Part shown: one piece after another, positions 1-11,632 of the stretch
How the letters are laid out: each line of letters opens with the position of its first letter
Numbering within the stretch: position 1 is the stretch's first letter
Notes under the pieces: model-generated
The model's input: the letters and a program-made list of their open reading frames with translations, nothing else
Database searches by the model: none
What the model was told of the DNA's origin: nothing
Source of the DNA: Trichoplax adhaerens
Lineage: Eukaryota; Placozoa; Uniplacotomia; Trichoplacea; Trichoplacidae
Assembly: GCF_000150275.1 (NCBI RefSeq)
Contig: NW_002060955.1
Coordinates: 20,232-84,231, forward strand
DNA: 64,000 bases
Direction of reading: 5' to 3'
Program-made: the position numbers and the translations under genes

Positions 1-2791
1 ATACAATTCAAGTAAAGCTAAGGATACTAGGATCAGTTGTAGAAAATGTATTTTAATCTAATAGCAGAAAATACCTAAGGAAACTGAGTAGATTTGACGT
101 TATAATCAGCACTTTTATGACCTTAAAACTTTTTCCCCGCAGTCTGTTACCAAAAGTTGACCAAGTTGACATCATTAAATAGTCTTTTATTGATTAATTA
201 TTCTCTTAAGCAACATTATCAAATTATATTCATATAGCATCGTTAATTGTCAGGCCTGAAAGAAATAAATCCTATAGAAACATTATGCAATTTTAATTTT
301 TAAGAATTTAAGCATGTTAGATGGAGCTACTAAGGGATCCGTAATCTCAGTTTTGATTAGTACCTGTATTGCGTCAGTAATAGTATATTAATAAAGTTTT
401 AGAGATTGTGTTATAATTTTACGTAAACTTATAGCTCATAAATACTGTTTCTAAAGTATTTATTAAGAGTCGCTTGTTAACTAATTTTCTCTATTTGCGA
501 TTTGGTTAAGGTCAATCTTTTCTTCTTTGCTGATAATGCTTGAACTGGGAGTCACAAATTATACTCTGTGGCCAAAGAACGCAAAATTAGGTTCTTTAAG
601 TAGTCTACGTAGTTAAACACTTTTAATACCTCTCATAGAACATACGCAAATAACAGCAAAAAAGATGGAACTATTATTAGGACACTGCATTATTCGACTA
701 TTTCCCGTTTATATAGGAGCAATCGTAATTATCAGCAACTCTAGTTTATTTATTGTTCTTCTCTAGGATACGGTATGTTTGTTCAACTACAATATTCCTA
801 ACTTAGCTTTTCCATTGCTTATTTTAGTGAATAGCACTATAGCATTGCTAATTCATGAACTGACTAGTTATGATGCATATATTTTCAGCGATTCTATTTA
901 GTCTAGTACGCAAATAAGTAATAGTATTATAAGAATTGCAACGATGATATAGCGAAACTTTATCTTTTTTATAAGTCTTGTAGCTACAATTTTTGGCAAT
1001 ATATTATCAACTTGACTGACATTTAATAAAATTTTAAAACCCTTTGAAAAACATAATAAGTTAATTATAGGAGTAGAATTTAGACTCTTGTCTAAAATTG
1101 ATCTACCGCCTATATAAATAGTATAATTGAAGGTGATGTCATACATTCCTATGATAAGTCCAGTACTTCGAAAGTAAGAGTCTTATTCAAGTTCTTGATG
1201 ATAATAATTAGCACACCTTTATCTAGTCAGCTTCAGTCAAACTATCATAAATTGATCATAAATACATTATTATTAATTACAAAGTATTAAGACGAAGAAG
1301 TAAATAATTATTTCAAGTACTATATGATACTTAAGCCGTATACGTTCTGATATTTAGGCCAATAAAACTTTTCATAACGTTATATCCTAAGGCACTACAA
1401 ATTATATAAATTATACCTTAATTCTCAAGAAGATATCCACCTATTATAACATAATTTGGCTTCCATTGAAATATATTTTTTACCGCCAAAAGAATCGTTT
1501 TCTATATTTACGTATAGCTTAGTGACCTTAATTTTAGAAACCTCATCATGCATATCTTCTGAAATTCTCTTATAAAGCGTTTTATGGCAGTAGTATGTTA
1601 GCTAACCAAATCGTTTCCCAAAAACATTGTCCGCTACTCGAATCATGGAGATCATAACTTATATTAAAGCACGTATTGAACAGTTGAAATACCCCTTACA
1701 TTTCGAAAATTATTGTGGTATTAGCTGAGTCATAAATGATAAAAACTGACTACTAATACATTTGAAAAATGTTATTATATGCATATTGCCTATTATAAAA
1801 TTTCATTTCTTATCCCGAAGAGATAAATGTGTCAGCATTGGATGAAGCAATATCTTAATGCGTACCAAAAACATCAAATAATTTTAATGACTTAGGATAG
1901 CCAACTGAGTTGACTTAAATACTGCATTCTTCAATGTAACGCTACTACAGCAATACATATGTACTGTAGCATACTACGTCAACCAAATAGGTGACCAAAA
2001 TAGCTGACGATATCTATCACTTATATGATTTACGATTAAAATAAGTAAGACGTAGCATTGAATTAGACTATTATTCATCCCATACATTACTAGCATTCAT
2101 TGCAACCATTTTATAGAGAGATAATGACTTTTATTGATGTCAAAACAGGTCAAAATAAGCAATACACTACTCGAGCAACAATTGATTACATATTTAATTT
2201 GTTTCCAATTTGCAAAGTCTTATAGAGCAATTGAAATATTCTACCATTCCATGATGGCAATAAATTTAGCACTGTTTCTGGCCAAGGTAAAGTCAACTCT
2301 TAAATAACGCTTCCGTTAATTGATAATGATTTTATTATTAAATGCTAATTAAATTAGATAAAATCAGATTTTTTTAGACATTTTACTTGTTGATTTGAGC
2401 ACCCAAAGGTAACTTAGGACCACAGATATAGATATTAATTGTAACATTCAATCACATTGATCGTCTGCACCTTTTCGAAAAACAGCAATGACGTGATAAT
2501 CGACCACCTTCTACAGAGCTATCAGCCAATTATATACAATATGCTTAACTTGTCACTGATAATGGATTATTAATTAAATTAATTACGTATAATGCCGTTT
2601 TTGTATTGCATTTTTCTTTAAAAGTATCGATCCATTGCGCCTTTTGAGCCTTTCTACGTTTTATATGTTGAATAAGAGTTAACTTTTCAATTTGAAATAT
2701 GCTACAAAGTATCTTTACCATCTTCTAAAATGGCTGGTTCAAATTGGAAATAACTGACATTTAATTCTGTTAAAAAAATTCAGGAAATGTC
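1..2791. other. AT-rich intergenic DNA, nothing recognised
   Basis: All six frames are broken by frequent stops. The longest open stretch (898-1146, - strand, 82 codons) starts from a non-ATG codon, has no plausible splice context and resembles nothing I know. This stretch is the 5' flank of the first arrestin gene. I see no TATA element or repeat that I would defend. Confidence 0.6.
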
Positions 2792-5141
2792 ATGTCGATT
2801 AAATCGAAAAGCCTAAGAAGATTTACAATTCGACTTGCCAGAGAAGAAAGCGTTTTTTATCCCGGAGAAACAATCTCTGGCAGGGTCACCATAGTTTTGG
2901 TATCGCCTATAAATGTTAGCAATGTACGTTTGCGATTTTATGGTAGAGCTAGAGTCAGTATTGCAAAAGCTGGTCAGGAGGAATCGACTTATGATGAACA
3001 ACTGTATGTAGATAAATCAGCCATTCTATTCGGCAAAGGTATGCACTTTTCTTAATCATTAAGCTTTACTAGTTATTAATAATTTTAAATTTTCGCTTTT
3101 AATAAATCTATCTAATATTTAAACGTCCTCCTTATCTAATTAATCATCATTACAGATAAAATGACAAGATCGATTCGCGCTTCAAAATTGAGCGAAGGTC
3201 GTTATGATTTTGAATTCAATTTTCCATTACCAAGTAGTGGCTTACCATCATCATTTGAAGATGGAAATGGTAGTAGTATACGGTATATTATTGATTGCTG
3301 GATTGAAATACCCAAAAAGCAAACGCGAATAGCTAGAAAAGCAGTAACCATATTAGAAACTATAGATACAAAGTTACCACAATTTAGTGTAAGGATTATA
3401 TTTTATTTACTTCGAATCTAATTCTTGGGCTTAATATCAACAAAGCTTACTTATTAAATGTATTAAAACTCATAGAATTATATAGCCTATTATACAAATA
3501 ATAAGTTTAAGTGCACGAACTTCTAGAACACTTACAAAGAATACTTATTTATAATTAATATATGTTTTCCGCATATAACTAGGAGCCATCTATTCCGATT
3601 GAGATAGAGAAAAAATTCGGTTGTTTTTGTATCAATTCGGGAATGATTTCGTTTGCATGCAAACTAGCTAGAAAATGTTACTGCCCTGGAGAGAATGTTG
3701 TTCTTCAATTAGACATCGAAAATGGCTTGCCGCAAAATTTAACCTCCATAAAAGTGAAACTAGTTAGAAAGTTATACATGCGTGCACATGGTAAGACTTG
3801 CTAGAATTTTTTTATAGAATCAATCGAAATGAAACATCTTATCGTATCGTACTCCTTGATGTTGCTGTATCTTGATTCTAATCATTATAAAAAAAACAAT
3901 TATAACCATGCTACTTCTAAATTATTTAACTCTTTCATAGGCAATAGTACCATGAGTCGAAAGGAATACATTAGCAAAGATCTACTTTGTCATATCAATT
4001 ATCACGATAAATATTCATCTCCGATTAATGCCTTTGTAATGCCATGTATATCCCCCACCAATTTAATTTCTCGTCTTATTCAAGTAGAATATTTATTAGA
4101 GGTAGGTGCCTTAGTCCTGCTAATAAGAACTTTAAAAATTAGAGCTTTCAATTCCTGACTTTGAAGGAGATTAGATACGCTATTTTTTACGAATATAGAG
4201 ATAAAATTATCGTTTCTTATCCTTAAGCTTTCATTATTCTACAGGTAAATGTAAATGTTAACCGAAGATCAACGTTAGCCGTAGTATTGCCAATAATAGT
4301 TGGGACTATTTTGCCTAATATAATGACAATAGCAGAAACTAAATTAGATACAAGTGGTCAACCGGCAATTGTCATTTGCTCCCCTGTTACAGTTACCCTA
4401 CCGCGTGAATATAGCTTCAGTAACCGAACTTCACTTAAGCATAATACCGTCGAGAGAAAGATTTCCAATAGCTCTGGAGATACTATTAAAATTTCCTTAG
4501 ACGATATGAAGATTACAAAATCTGAAGAAGTAGTAAATTCAAATTCAAATGAAGAAGTAGTAAAATCAAATGAAGAAGAGAAGGAAATTTCTAGTTTCGT
4601 CGTAGGTAAGCACGAACCAAACATATTCGCCAACGCGGAGGGAGAGACTGAGAGTAATCTAGCGTCTCCTATGGTTGGTCGTTCAGGTAAGAATAACGAA
4701 ATTATGATTTATGAATCGTTAGACCTTGAAATTGACCATCATTGTGTTGTTAGATACGATATTTATGCTAATAATAGCGTATAATCTGTATCGTAATAAG
4801 ATACAGAAGGAAGTATTTGTTGCCTATGGCAGTAATCAATTCTCTAAAATTGGCTCTATGCAAAATAATTGAGATCTTGCTTGATTCAAGACAGGCAAAA
4901 TGATATTTACGATAGTAAATCTAAGTGAAACTTGATTTCGATCATTTTAGTGGTTCTCAAGAATAAATTGTCATTGAAATTGAATGATGCGGATAATACG
5001 GATAGTACGGAGCCTTCTAACTTTGCCCCATGCATTGATGGACCAATAAGTACTGTAGAAGAAGACGATATCAATTGTGTCTTCATTGGCAATACTCAAT
5101 TTATTCCTCGTTATAGTTATGCTTGGCAGCCTGAAGTATGA
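2792..5141 (+). CDS. Alpha-arrestin (ARRDC-like) gene A, 6 exons, ~493 aa
   Basis: Exons 2792-3038, 3156-3388, 3583-3790, 3941-4101, 4245-4686 and 4951-5141 (stop TGA) join in frame with GT/AG borders and phases 1-0-1-0-1. Exons 1-2 (aa 1-160) form the arrestin N domain, with the FYPGE motif at aa 22-26, the FYGRA strand, and SIRY in exon 2. Exons 3-4 and the start of exon 5 (about aa 161-310) form the arrestin C domain, with a second CPGE motif, SPTN before the exon 4 end, and IIVGTI. Exon 5 is unusually long (442 nt) and encodes an acidic, low-complexity linker with a repeated SNEEVV unit. The tail (from about aa 431) has CIDG and IPRYSY near the end but no PPxY. By family, it should be a cytosolic or endosomal adaptor for membrane cargo. 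Without PPxY, direct NEDD4-type ligase binding is not expected. The start is the first ATG of the exon and aligns with the starts of the paralogs. Confidence 0.9.
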
Positions 5142-5164
5142 TCTTGAAACCTGTGCCGTAGTCC

Positions 5165-5170
5165 AATAAA
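5165..5170 (+). terminator. Candidate poly(A) signal of arrestin gene A
   Basis: A canonical AATAAA lies about 24 nt after the TGA stop of gene A, which would make a very short 3' UTR. In AT-rich DNA this hexamer is common by chance, so position is the only support. Gene C similarly has an ATTAAA at 24792-24797, about 23 nt after its stop. Confidence 0.45.
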
Positions 5171-8100
5171 TTTCTTCATATGTTAGGTAATTAATAACAA
5201 AGTATCTATCTAACAGTAAGTAACCATAATTATATGATTATTGTTCTAATAATTCCTTTTCACCTGCACATGCAGTTATAATTTCAATATTCTCCAATAG
5301 ATCCTAGATCACATCGTTATGAATTGTTTAGATAAATTCGGTATATATAACATGTATTCCGGGATTGACCTAATATATGCAGTACAGCACATCCTACACT
5401 TCTACCGTTAGCGTTGAAAGTTGTAGTCTCTACGATTTATATTAGAGCATGCTTCCAGTTATTCATCATTTTATACGTGAATCATTGATAACTAAACAAT
5501 TATGGTTACATAAAGTTGAAATAGTCTCTAATTTGCTGAAGAAGTTATCAGTTTCTAAAAAAATATGCGTATGATGCAAACAGCATTATAGTAATATTTT
5601 CACAGCTTTTCAAGCTAATTGTCGCGACCTCGATATAATAAATTGCTTGTACTTATCTAGATTAGCACAGCTTTTCTATCTTAAAGCGCTACAACTTAGT
5701 AATGTCTTTCTCTATCGTATAAGAGTGTTATACAGTATCGTTGGCATAGCTGAAGTGCTTGAACCATGCAAAGGCGCTAGATAAGTTAATTTGGATGATA
5801 CAGTATTTAAGAGGAAGTTTGACTTTGTTAGAGCAGATTTTAACATGTTCTTAAGTAAAGACAGAGGATTAAAATAATTGCAAATAATGCGTTGTTGTGA
5901 GTTTGAGCTATATTACGTTTATGCTTCCGCAAACCGGACCCAATTCATAACATTAACTAATAAAGTAAATATGAAATTAAAATAGCCTTACACATGCAAA
6001 TTCTTATATATTTATATGTAAAGTAAGTCCGTGAAGAAGTAATCATGCAAAATAAAATAAATCATTGTAATTACGTCTATATGATTTATGTTTATCGAAA
6101 AGTTTCAATACAAGATTTATCACGATCTTGTAGAACCATTGACGAGCTACGAAACGAATGCATTTAACTATTGAAAACGATTTTAAAGAATATCTACCGT
6201 CTATTGAACTAGAATTATTGGTGCAAGTAATCCAAGTACAGCACCACAGTACAGTTTGTCTAACGAGTTCATGCAATAAATTAGACTATTAATTATTATT
6301 ATTATTATTAATTTAACTTTATTTATTAGCATGCATAAATGTCATTTTCCAATATACATAATAATCGTCAGTTTGCAGTCTTCTTACCTGTACCTTATAC
6401 AAATTACGGCAGATTTATACTATAGTAATTGCAGTAATATTTAATTTTAGCTTGGACCGCAGGCCTATGATAGTACTTAGCTTATTGGTCAATGTGTACA
6501 TTAACACGAGTATTTGTTCAGCTTTCACTATCTACCACTTCCACCAGCAAGATACTACCAACACTAGCAGAAATCGAAATTCTTTAATAATACTTCAATA
6601 CTATGTAGCGATAATTCTATAATTAGTAAATGACGATTCCATTTGCTTGATTACTGCGATGGCGAACTGCTGTGTGTTAAAGAAGCTTGGTGATAAATAG
6701 CCATATTCTTCTGTATCTGTTCACTAATCATTCTGATTATGATACGTTATAAATCCGCTCTGCACAAATGCTCTCTACTTTCCAAATCAGCTCTACACCA
6801 CAAACTAGAACCAATCTTTAAGTTTACAATATTTAGGGAATCATTTGAGTCTTATCACTTATCACTTCTGCACTCAACTAGATAGTTTGCTTTTATGCTT
6901 AAGTCTAAATTTAGAGAATAATCTTTATTAGGTACTTGTGTACTATATGTGCTATATTACAAGCTACTAATGATCAGATCAGTAGCCTACTTGCTCCTCA
7001 AGATCTGTAGGCAAGGAATTTATACTCAATCGCTTACTTAATATAATAGGAATGATAGACATTGCATCTAGTTTCTATTATACATGGTCAAATTGTAGCA
7101 TTATTTAAGAATAATTTAGGGTAAAATATGTAAATTACTTTCAGTGAATAAACAGACAAGAAATCACTCTGCAACCAATTAATTTCAACTATAATTTAAA
7201 ATTGCAATCATGGTGTTATACAGTATGTAGTTCATCCTAACAAGTATCACTATGTTTAAAAGAGTTTTTAAAATATTAAAAAAGAACAACATTTCTTGTA
7301 AATCTGCATTTTCTTGCATTGATTTGGTTAACTTAACTGTATTAAGGGGCTGTCTGCTACCTTCAGTCTATCACTATCTAACCTACTGTAATAAAATCGA
7401 CGACTTCAATATGCACAGTTGATTGAAAGGTTAGTTCTCACTACTCAATCCTATCTTGTCAAATTAAGTCACAAGATCAAGCTAAATTGAATATTGAAAA
7501 AATATGAAAACAAAAAATAGCATTTGTTGTAAAGCTTCACTCTAAAACATAGTCTAGGGTTCATCGAACAGTACCAAGAACTAACTACCTTCGGTTTACA
7601 GCTGTCGACCTTGTTACAAGAAGTCTACAATCGATAGAACATATTATACACGTTCAAAGCAATTTGCAACATCATGCAAGTATTTCGCTCTGCGTACGCC
7701 ATAAGAACAGTAAATATACACTCCATTGAACTTAGCATCGAATACAACTTGCTTCGTAATTGCATGCTATGTATGTTGCTGTAATCGGACATGGCATTAG
7801 ATTGAAGATTGTTAGCCATGTTGAAAATATGATGTACAGGAGCGAAGCTTACTCGATTTATCCTAAGCCATAGTACCGGATAACTATAGCATAGATTTGA
7901 AATGAGGATACCTTAAACTACAGGATATTCGAGAACAGATGGCAATGAACAGTATCGAACAGTTTTCCTTCACTTTTATACACTGTCTAGGTCCATGTAT
8001 ATCGTAGGAATATATGTGCAAAGTAGTCTCCTAAATGGACAATTGCAGTTGATTAAAGACCACTCACTGTATAAAATACTGAACAGACTATCACGGCCTA

Positions 8101-8689
8101 CAAGGAGGATCTAAAAGTCCATGGCTCTACTGATTATTTTACTGTCCTGTAATGAAAGACAATCCATCGCGATCGAATGGTGACGAAGTACAGCACATAA
8201 ACGACTACAGAACTATAGCTCAGTGTTGATTTAGCTCAACTCGTTCAGCTGGCTAGTAGATCAGTTAAGAATCGAATTCGTTGTAGGGAAAGTAAGTATG
8301 TGCTAGTTTAAAGAATGGTGCAATAAAAGTATCCTATTTTAGAATACCCTCGAGCACAGTACTAATCGGACTAGCGCAGCTAATGAACCAATTTTCCAAC
8401 AGAGTTTCCAAGATCCTAATACGGTGTGCAAGCACTCTTGATGCTAGAGGTAAAAGTAGATATGGAACTCCTATACTTGGGCATGACTAGTTTAGCATAC
8501 TGTGGCTAAAGGAAATAGGCATACATAGAAATACTGCAGCTCTTATTACCGTCATCTATTGTAAATAATTCGCCTTCGTATATGTTGCTAATTATGACCT
8601 GAAGAATTGCAACATAAAGTAGAATATTGCTATTCTGATTGCAACCTTAAAAGTTACGATAAGTTTGCAAGCAGGCGACTTTAGGGTGC
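5171..8689. other. Intergenic, nothing recognised apart from a short ATT run
   Basis: I found no exon with coding character and bounded splice sites on either strand. A short (ATT)n microsatellite lies near 6292-6310. The open stretches 6043-6276 and 7625-7819 on the - strand show no recognisable family, and I treat them as chance ORFs. Confidence 0.55.
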
Positions 8690-9670
8690 TCAGTAGTTCT
8701 TTCTAAAGTCTTCTTGGTATTGTAGTTTTAAAAATTCTGCTAGAGTACGTCGATGTGAGTGCTTGTGATCGCTTCTACTCTATGCTGTTGTAAATTATTA
8801 TCATCAAGCAAAGTAATCAGTTCTTTCTAAAAGTCTTCCTAGTATTGTAGTTTTAAAATTCTGCTACAGCATGTCGATGATCGTGCTTGTGATTGCTTCT
8901 ACAGTAGTCTATTCAGTTATAAATTATTATCATCAAGCAAGGTACTCAGTAGTTCTTTCTTAAAGTCCTCCTGATAGTTTTAAAAATTCGGCTCGAGTAT
9001 GTCGATTATCGTGCTGGTGAATGCTTCCATCTTATGCTTTTGTAAATTATTATCCTAAAGCAAGGTACTCAGTAGTTTAAAAATTCTGCTACAGTATGTC
9101 GATGATCGTGCTAGTGATGGCTTCTACTCTATTTTGTTGTAAATTATTATCATCAAGCAAGGTACTCAGTAGTTCTTTCTAAAAGTCTTCCTGGTCCTGT
9201 AATTTTAAAAATTCTGTTACAGTATGCGGATGATCGTGCTTGTGATGGCTTCTATTCTATTCTGTTGTAAATTATTATCATCAAGCAAGGTACTCAGTGG
9301 TTCTTTCTAACAGTCTTCCAGGTACTGTAGTTTTAAAAATTTTGCTAGAGTATGCGGATGATCGTACTTGTGATCCGTTTTCTCTATGCTGTTGTAAATC
9401 ATTATCATCAAGAAAGGTACTCAGTAGTTCTTTCTAAAAGTCTTCCTGGTACTGTAGTTTTTAAAATTGTGCTAAAGTATGTCGATGATCGTGCTTGTGA
9501 TCGCTTCTACATGATGCTGTTGTAAATCATTATCATCAAGCAAGGTACTCAGTAGTTCTTTCTGAATGTCTTCCAGGTACTGTCGTTTAAAAAATTCTGC
9601 TAGAGTATGCAGATGATCTTATTTGAGAACGGTTCTATTCCATTCTGTAGTAAATGATTATCATCATGCA
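8690..9670. repeat. Degenerate tandem array, about 8 copies of a ~119-128 bp unit
   Basis: Each unit contains CTCAGTAGTTCTTTCTAA, then a GTAGTTTTAAAAATTCTGCT-like segment, GTCGATGATCGTGCTTGTGA, and TATCATCAAGCAAGGTA. The CATCAAGCAA marker recurs at about 8812, 8931, 9054, 9151, 9279, 9406, 9534 and 9662. Spacing is 119-128 bp apart from one shortened unit of about 97 bp. Copies differ by many substitutions, so the array is old. It is non-coding in all frames. Confidence 0.9.
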
Positions 9671-9912
9671 AATCCTATCGTAATGATGGTCTTGATCAAC
9701 AGCATAGAGTAGCAGACTCTCTCTCCAATCGAAGAATCTACGTGTAGAAAGTCAGTAGCATGATATCTATCCTGTTTCAAAATCAAGCAACTATCCTCAT
9801 TCTGTAGACCAGCCACCGAAAGGGTCGCAAACATGGCAATGTTTGGCCCCGCTTGTTCTACTTCGTCCTTGTAGCCAGATATTTCCAAGCTTGCAATATT
9901 ATGCAAATGCAT
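9664..9912 (-). CDS. Unrecognised 82-codon ORF beside the tandem array
   Basis: An ATG-started frame with fairly complex composition for this AT-rich region (for example GYKDE, LHVDSS, SIGERV). Its 3' end runs into the last copy of the 119-128 bp tandem array. I recognise no domain. It could be a first exon, a gene fragment or a chance ORF. No neighbouring exon that would extend it was found. It is listed only because its composition differs from the surrounding DNA. Confidence 0.15.
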   Translation of the reverse strand: MHLHNIASLEISGYKDEVEQAGPNIAMFATLSVAGLQNEDSCLILKQDRYHATDFLHVDSSIGERVCYSMLLIKTIITIGFA

Positions 9913-10369
9913 GGTGTATTACTAATTAATTGATGATCTTTGATCGAACTTGATGATTTCTTCATTATACTAACACTATTGCTGAAGACAACATGATTAC
10001 CATATTGTCCAAGATGGCCATCCCTAAACAATAGAACAGTAGGAGATCCTGACTAGGACTACTCCATTCGCCATATTAGGTAATTACTGGGCGAATAATT
10101 CATCACTCTACTATACAGTGTGCAATACTACAGTAGACTTAAGTTGGGAGTATAAAAAGGGAAGAAAAATTATTAATAGTAGCATCATGACTGAGGTCTG
10201 CAAATTTTCTGCATAGTTTATGTTGATAAAATTCGGAAGGTACTATCGCTGTTTGTAGTCGTTGTTTTCGATGAACAGCACTTTAGGATGTATTTTGGTG
10301 CTGTAGCATAATGTTTAATAACATTATGCTTCTTAATTGCTTCATTTATAGACGACAAAAAAGAGAAAG
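9913..10369. other. Gap before the CARD-like ORF, probable 5' flank
   Basis: No repeat or exon is visible. The stretch ends in a pyrimidine-rich TTCATTTATAG directly followed by about 18 nt and the ATG at 10370. That would suit a splice acceptor for a first coding exon preceded by a non-coding 5' exon. Confidence 0.35.
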
Positions 10370-10876
10370 ATGGATTCACGTCAGAGAAATACAATTATCA
10401 AGCATTTCACCTTAATATGCCACAACATTCCGACACAGAGATCGCTAGAAAACTTTAGTCAGTTAATCAATGATGATAATCGGCGTTACTTGGATCTATT
10501 GCCCAATGATTACCAAAAGAAAGAAACATTGTTAAACATAATCTTGCAAACGGAACGAAATAATATTTTTCAAGAATTACTTGATTTTCTATGGCAATTT
10601 AATGCTACTGAAGGCAATTTAGGAGAGATCGTTGCAAGAACGTACAAAAATGAATTAATTCAAGTAGTTAATTGGCAGAAAAGCAGCGAGGTAAACCTTA
10701 GAAGGCATACTAAGACTGTGTATCGCAGCGTTAGGGAAATGCAAGATATCCTTACATCGATCCATGATCAAGGTATTTCATATTCAAAAATAGATCTTCC
10801 AGTATCACCTACACTACCTACAATACAGCCAATAAATAAGATCTTTTTCATTCAGCAATTCAACTTCATTAAGTGA
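10370..10876 (+). CDS. CARD-like helical protein, first coding exon(s)
   Basis: An open frame of 168 codons. The first ~95 residues are rich in amphipathic helices and end in a KKETLLNIIL - NIFQELLDFL - GNLGEIVA pattern that fits the last helices of a CARD (caspase-recruitment) death-fold domain. This is recognition by pattern only. Residues 96-135 are basic and helical. Two good donors lie inside the ORF, after 10690 (GAG|GTAAAC, phase 0) and after 10772 (CAAG|GTATTT, phase 1). The real exon therefore probably ends before the in-frame TGA at 10876. An acceptor-like TTTATAG precedes the ATG. Death-fold proteins act as adaptors in apoptosis and innate immunity; no role can be assigned here. 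It may be the 5' part of the helical-repeat gene downstream, but I could not build an in-frame bridge. Confidence 0.45.
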   Translation: MDSRQRNTIIKHFTLICHNIPTQRSLENFSQLINDDNRRYLDLLPNDYQKKETLLNIILQTERNNIFQELLDFLWQFNATEGNLGEIVARTYKNELIQVVNWQKSSEVNLRRHTKTVYRSVREMQDILTSIHDQGISYSKIDLPVSPTLPTIQPINKIFFIQQFNFIK

Positions 10877-10882
10877 ATGTAC

Positions 10883-11326
10883 TCCTCTATCTTATGAAGA
10901 GTAGCTACTGTTATCCAACTTAAAATTATACACTTAGCCATGATGTAGCCTATGGGAAGTAGTCCATTCTACTGCGTTAGTGTTGCATAATAATCCTCTA
11001 TCTTATGAAGAGTAGCTACTGTTATCCAACTTAAAATTATACACTTAGCCATGATGTAGCCTACGTGAAGTAGTCCATTCTACTGCGTTAGTGTTGCATA
11101 ATAATCCTCTATCTTATGAAGAGTAGCTACTGTTATCCAACTTAAAATTATACACTTAGCCATGATGTAGCCTACGGGAAGTAGTCCATTCTACTGCGTT
11201 AGTGTTGCATAATAATCCTCTATCTTATGAAGAGTAGCTACTGTTATCCAACTTAAAACTTTACACTTAGCCATGATGTAGCCTATGGGAAGTAGTCAAT
11301 TCTACTGCGTTAGTGTTACATAATAC
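10883..11326. repeat. Tandem array, 4 copies of a 111 bp unit
   Basis: Units start at 10883, 10994, 11105 and 11216, exactly 111 bp apart. Each begins TCCTCTATCTTATGAAGAG and carries CACTTAGCCATGATGTAGCC and CTACTGCGTTAGTGTTGCAT. Copies differ at only a few bases, so the array is recent or homogenised. 111 is a multiple of 3, but stops occur in the frame of the preceding ORF. The array lies just after the CARD-like ORF and would be intronic if that ORF joins the downstream exons. Confidence 0.95.
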
Positions 11327-11632
11327 AGCACTATGTTAACATGATACAGCGACATTGATCATCATTCTATGTGATCTGATAAAACATTTTTTTCTTCATG
11401 TAATCACTTGAAATGACCCATGCTCTCTATAGAAATAGCCAAGGTAATAACAGTAATTCAATTCAACCTCTTTCGTTATCATCACTGCAAGCAAAGTTTG
11501 ACATAAATTGTTATTATAAATAGCTGTAGATTAACCTTCATTGATAGGAAATTTCTTTCATTACTTGTGTACATCGAGTAAACCTATGAAATCTTTGCCA
11601 TGTTTACTAAATATATACGTCATGTACTGTAG

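Noticed and set aside
6292-6310. ATT microsatellite as a regulatory element
   Set aside because: Short simple repeat of a kind expected in AT-rich DNA; no further evidence.
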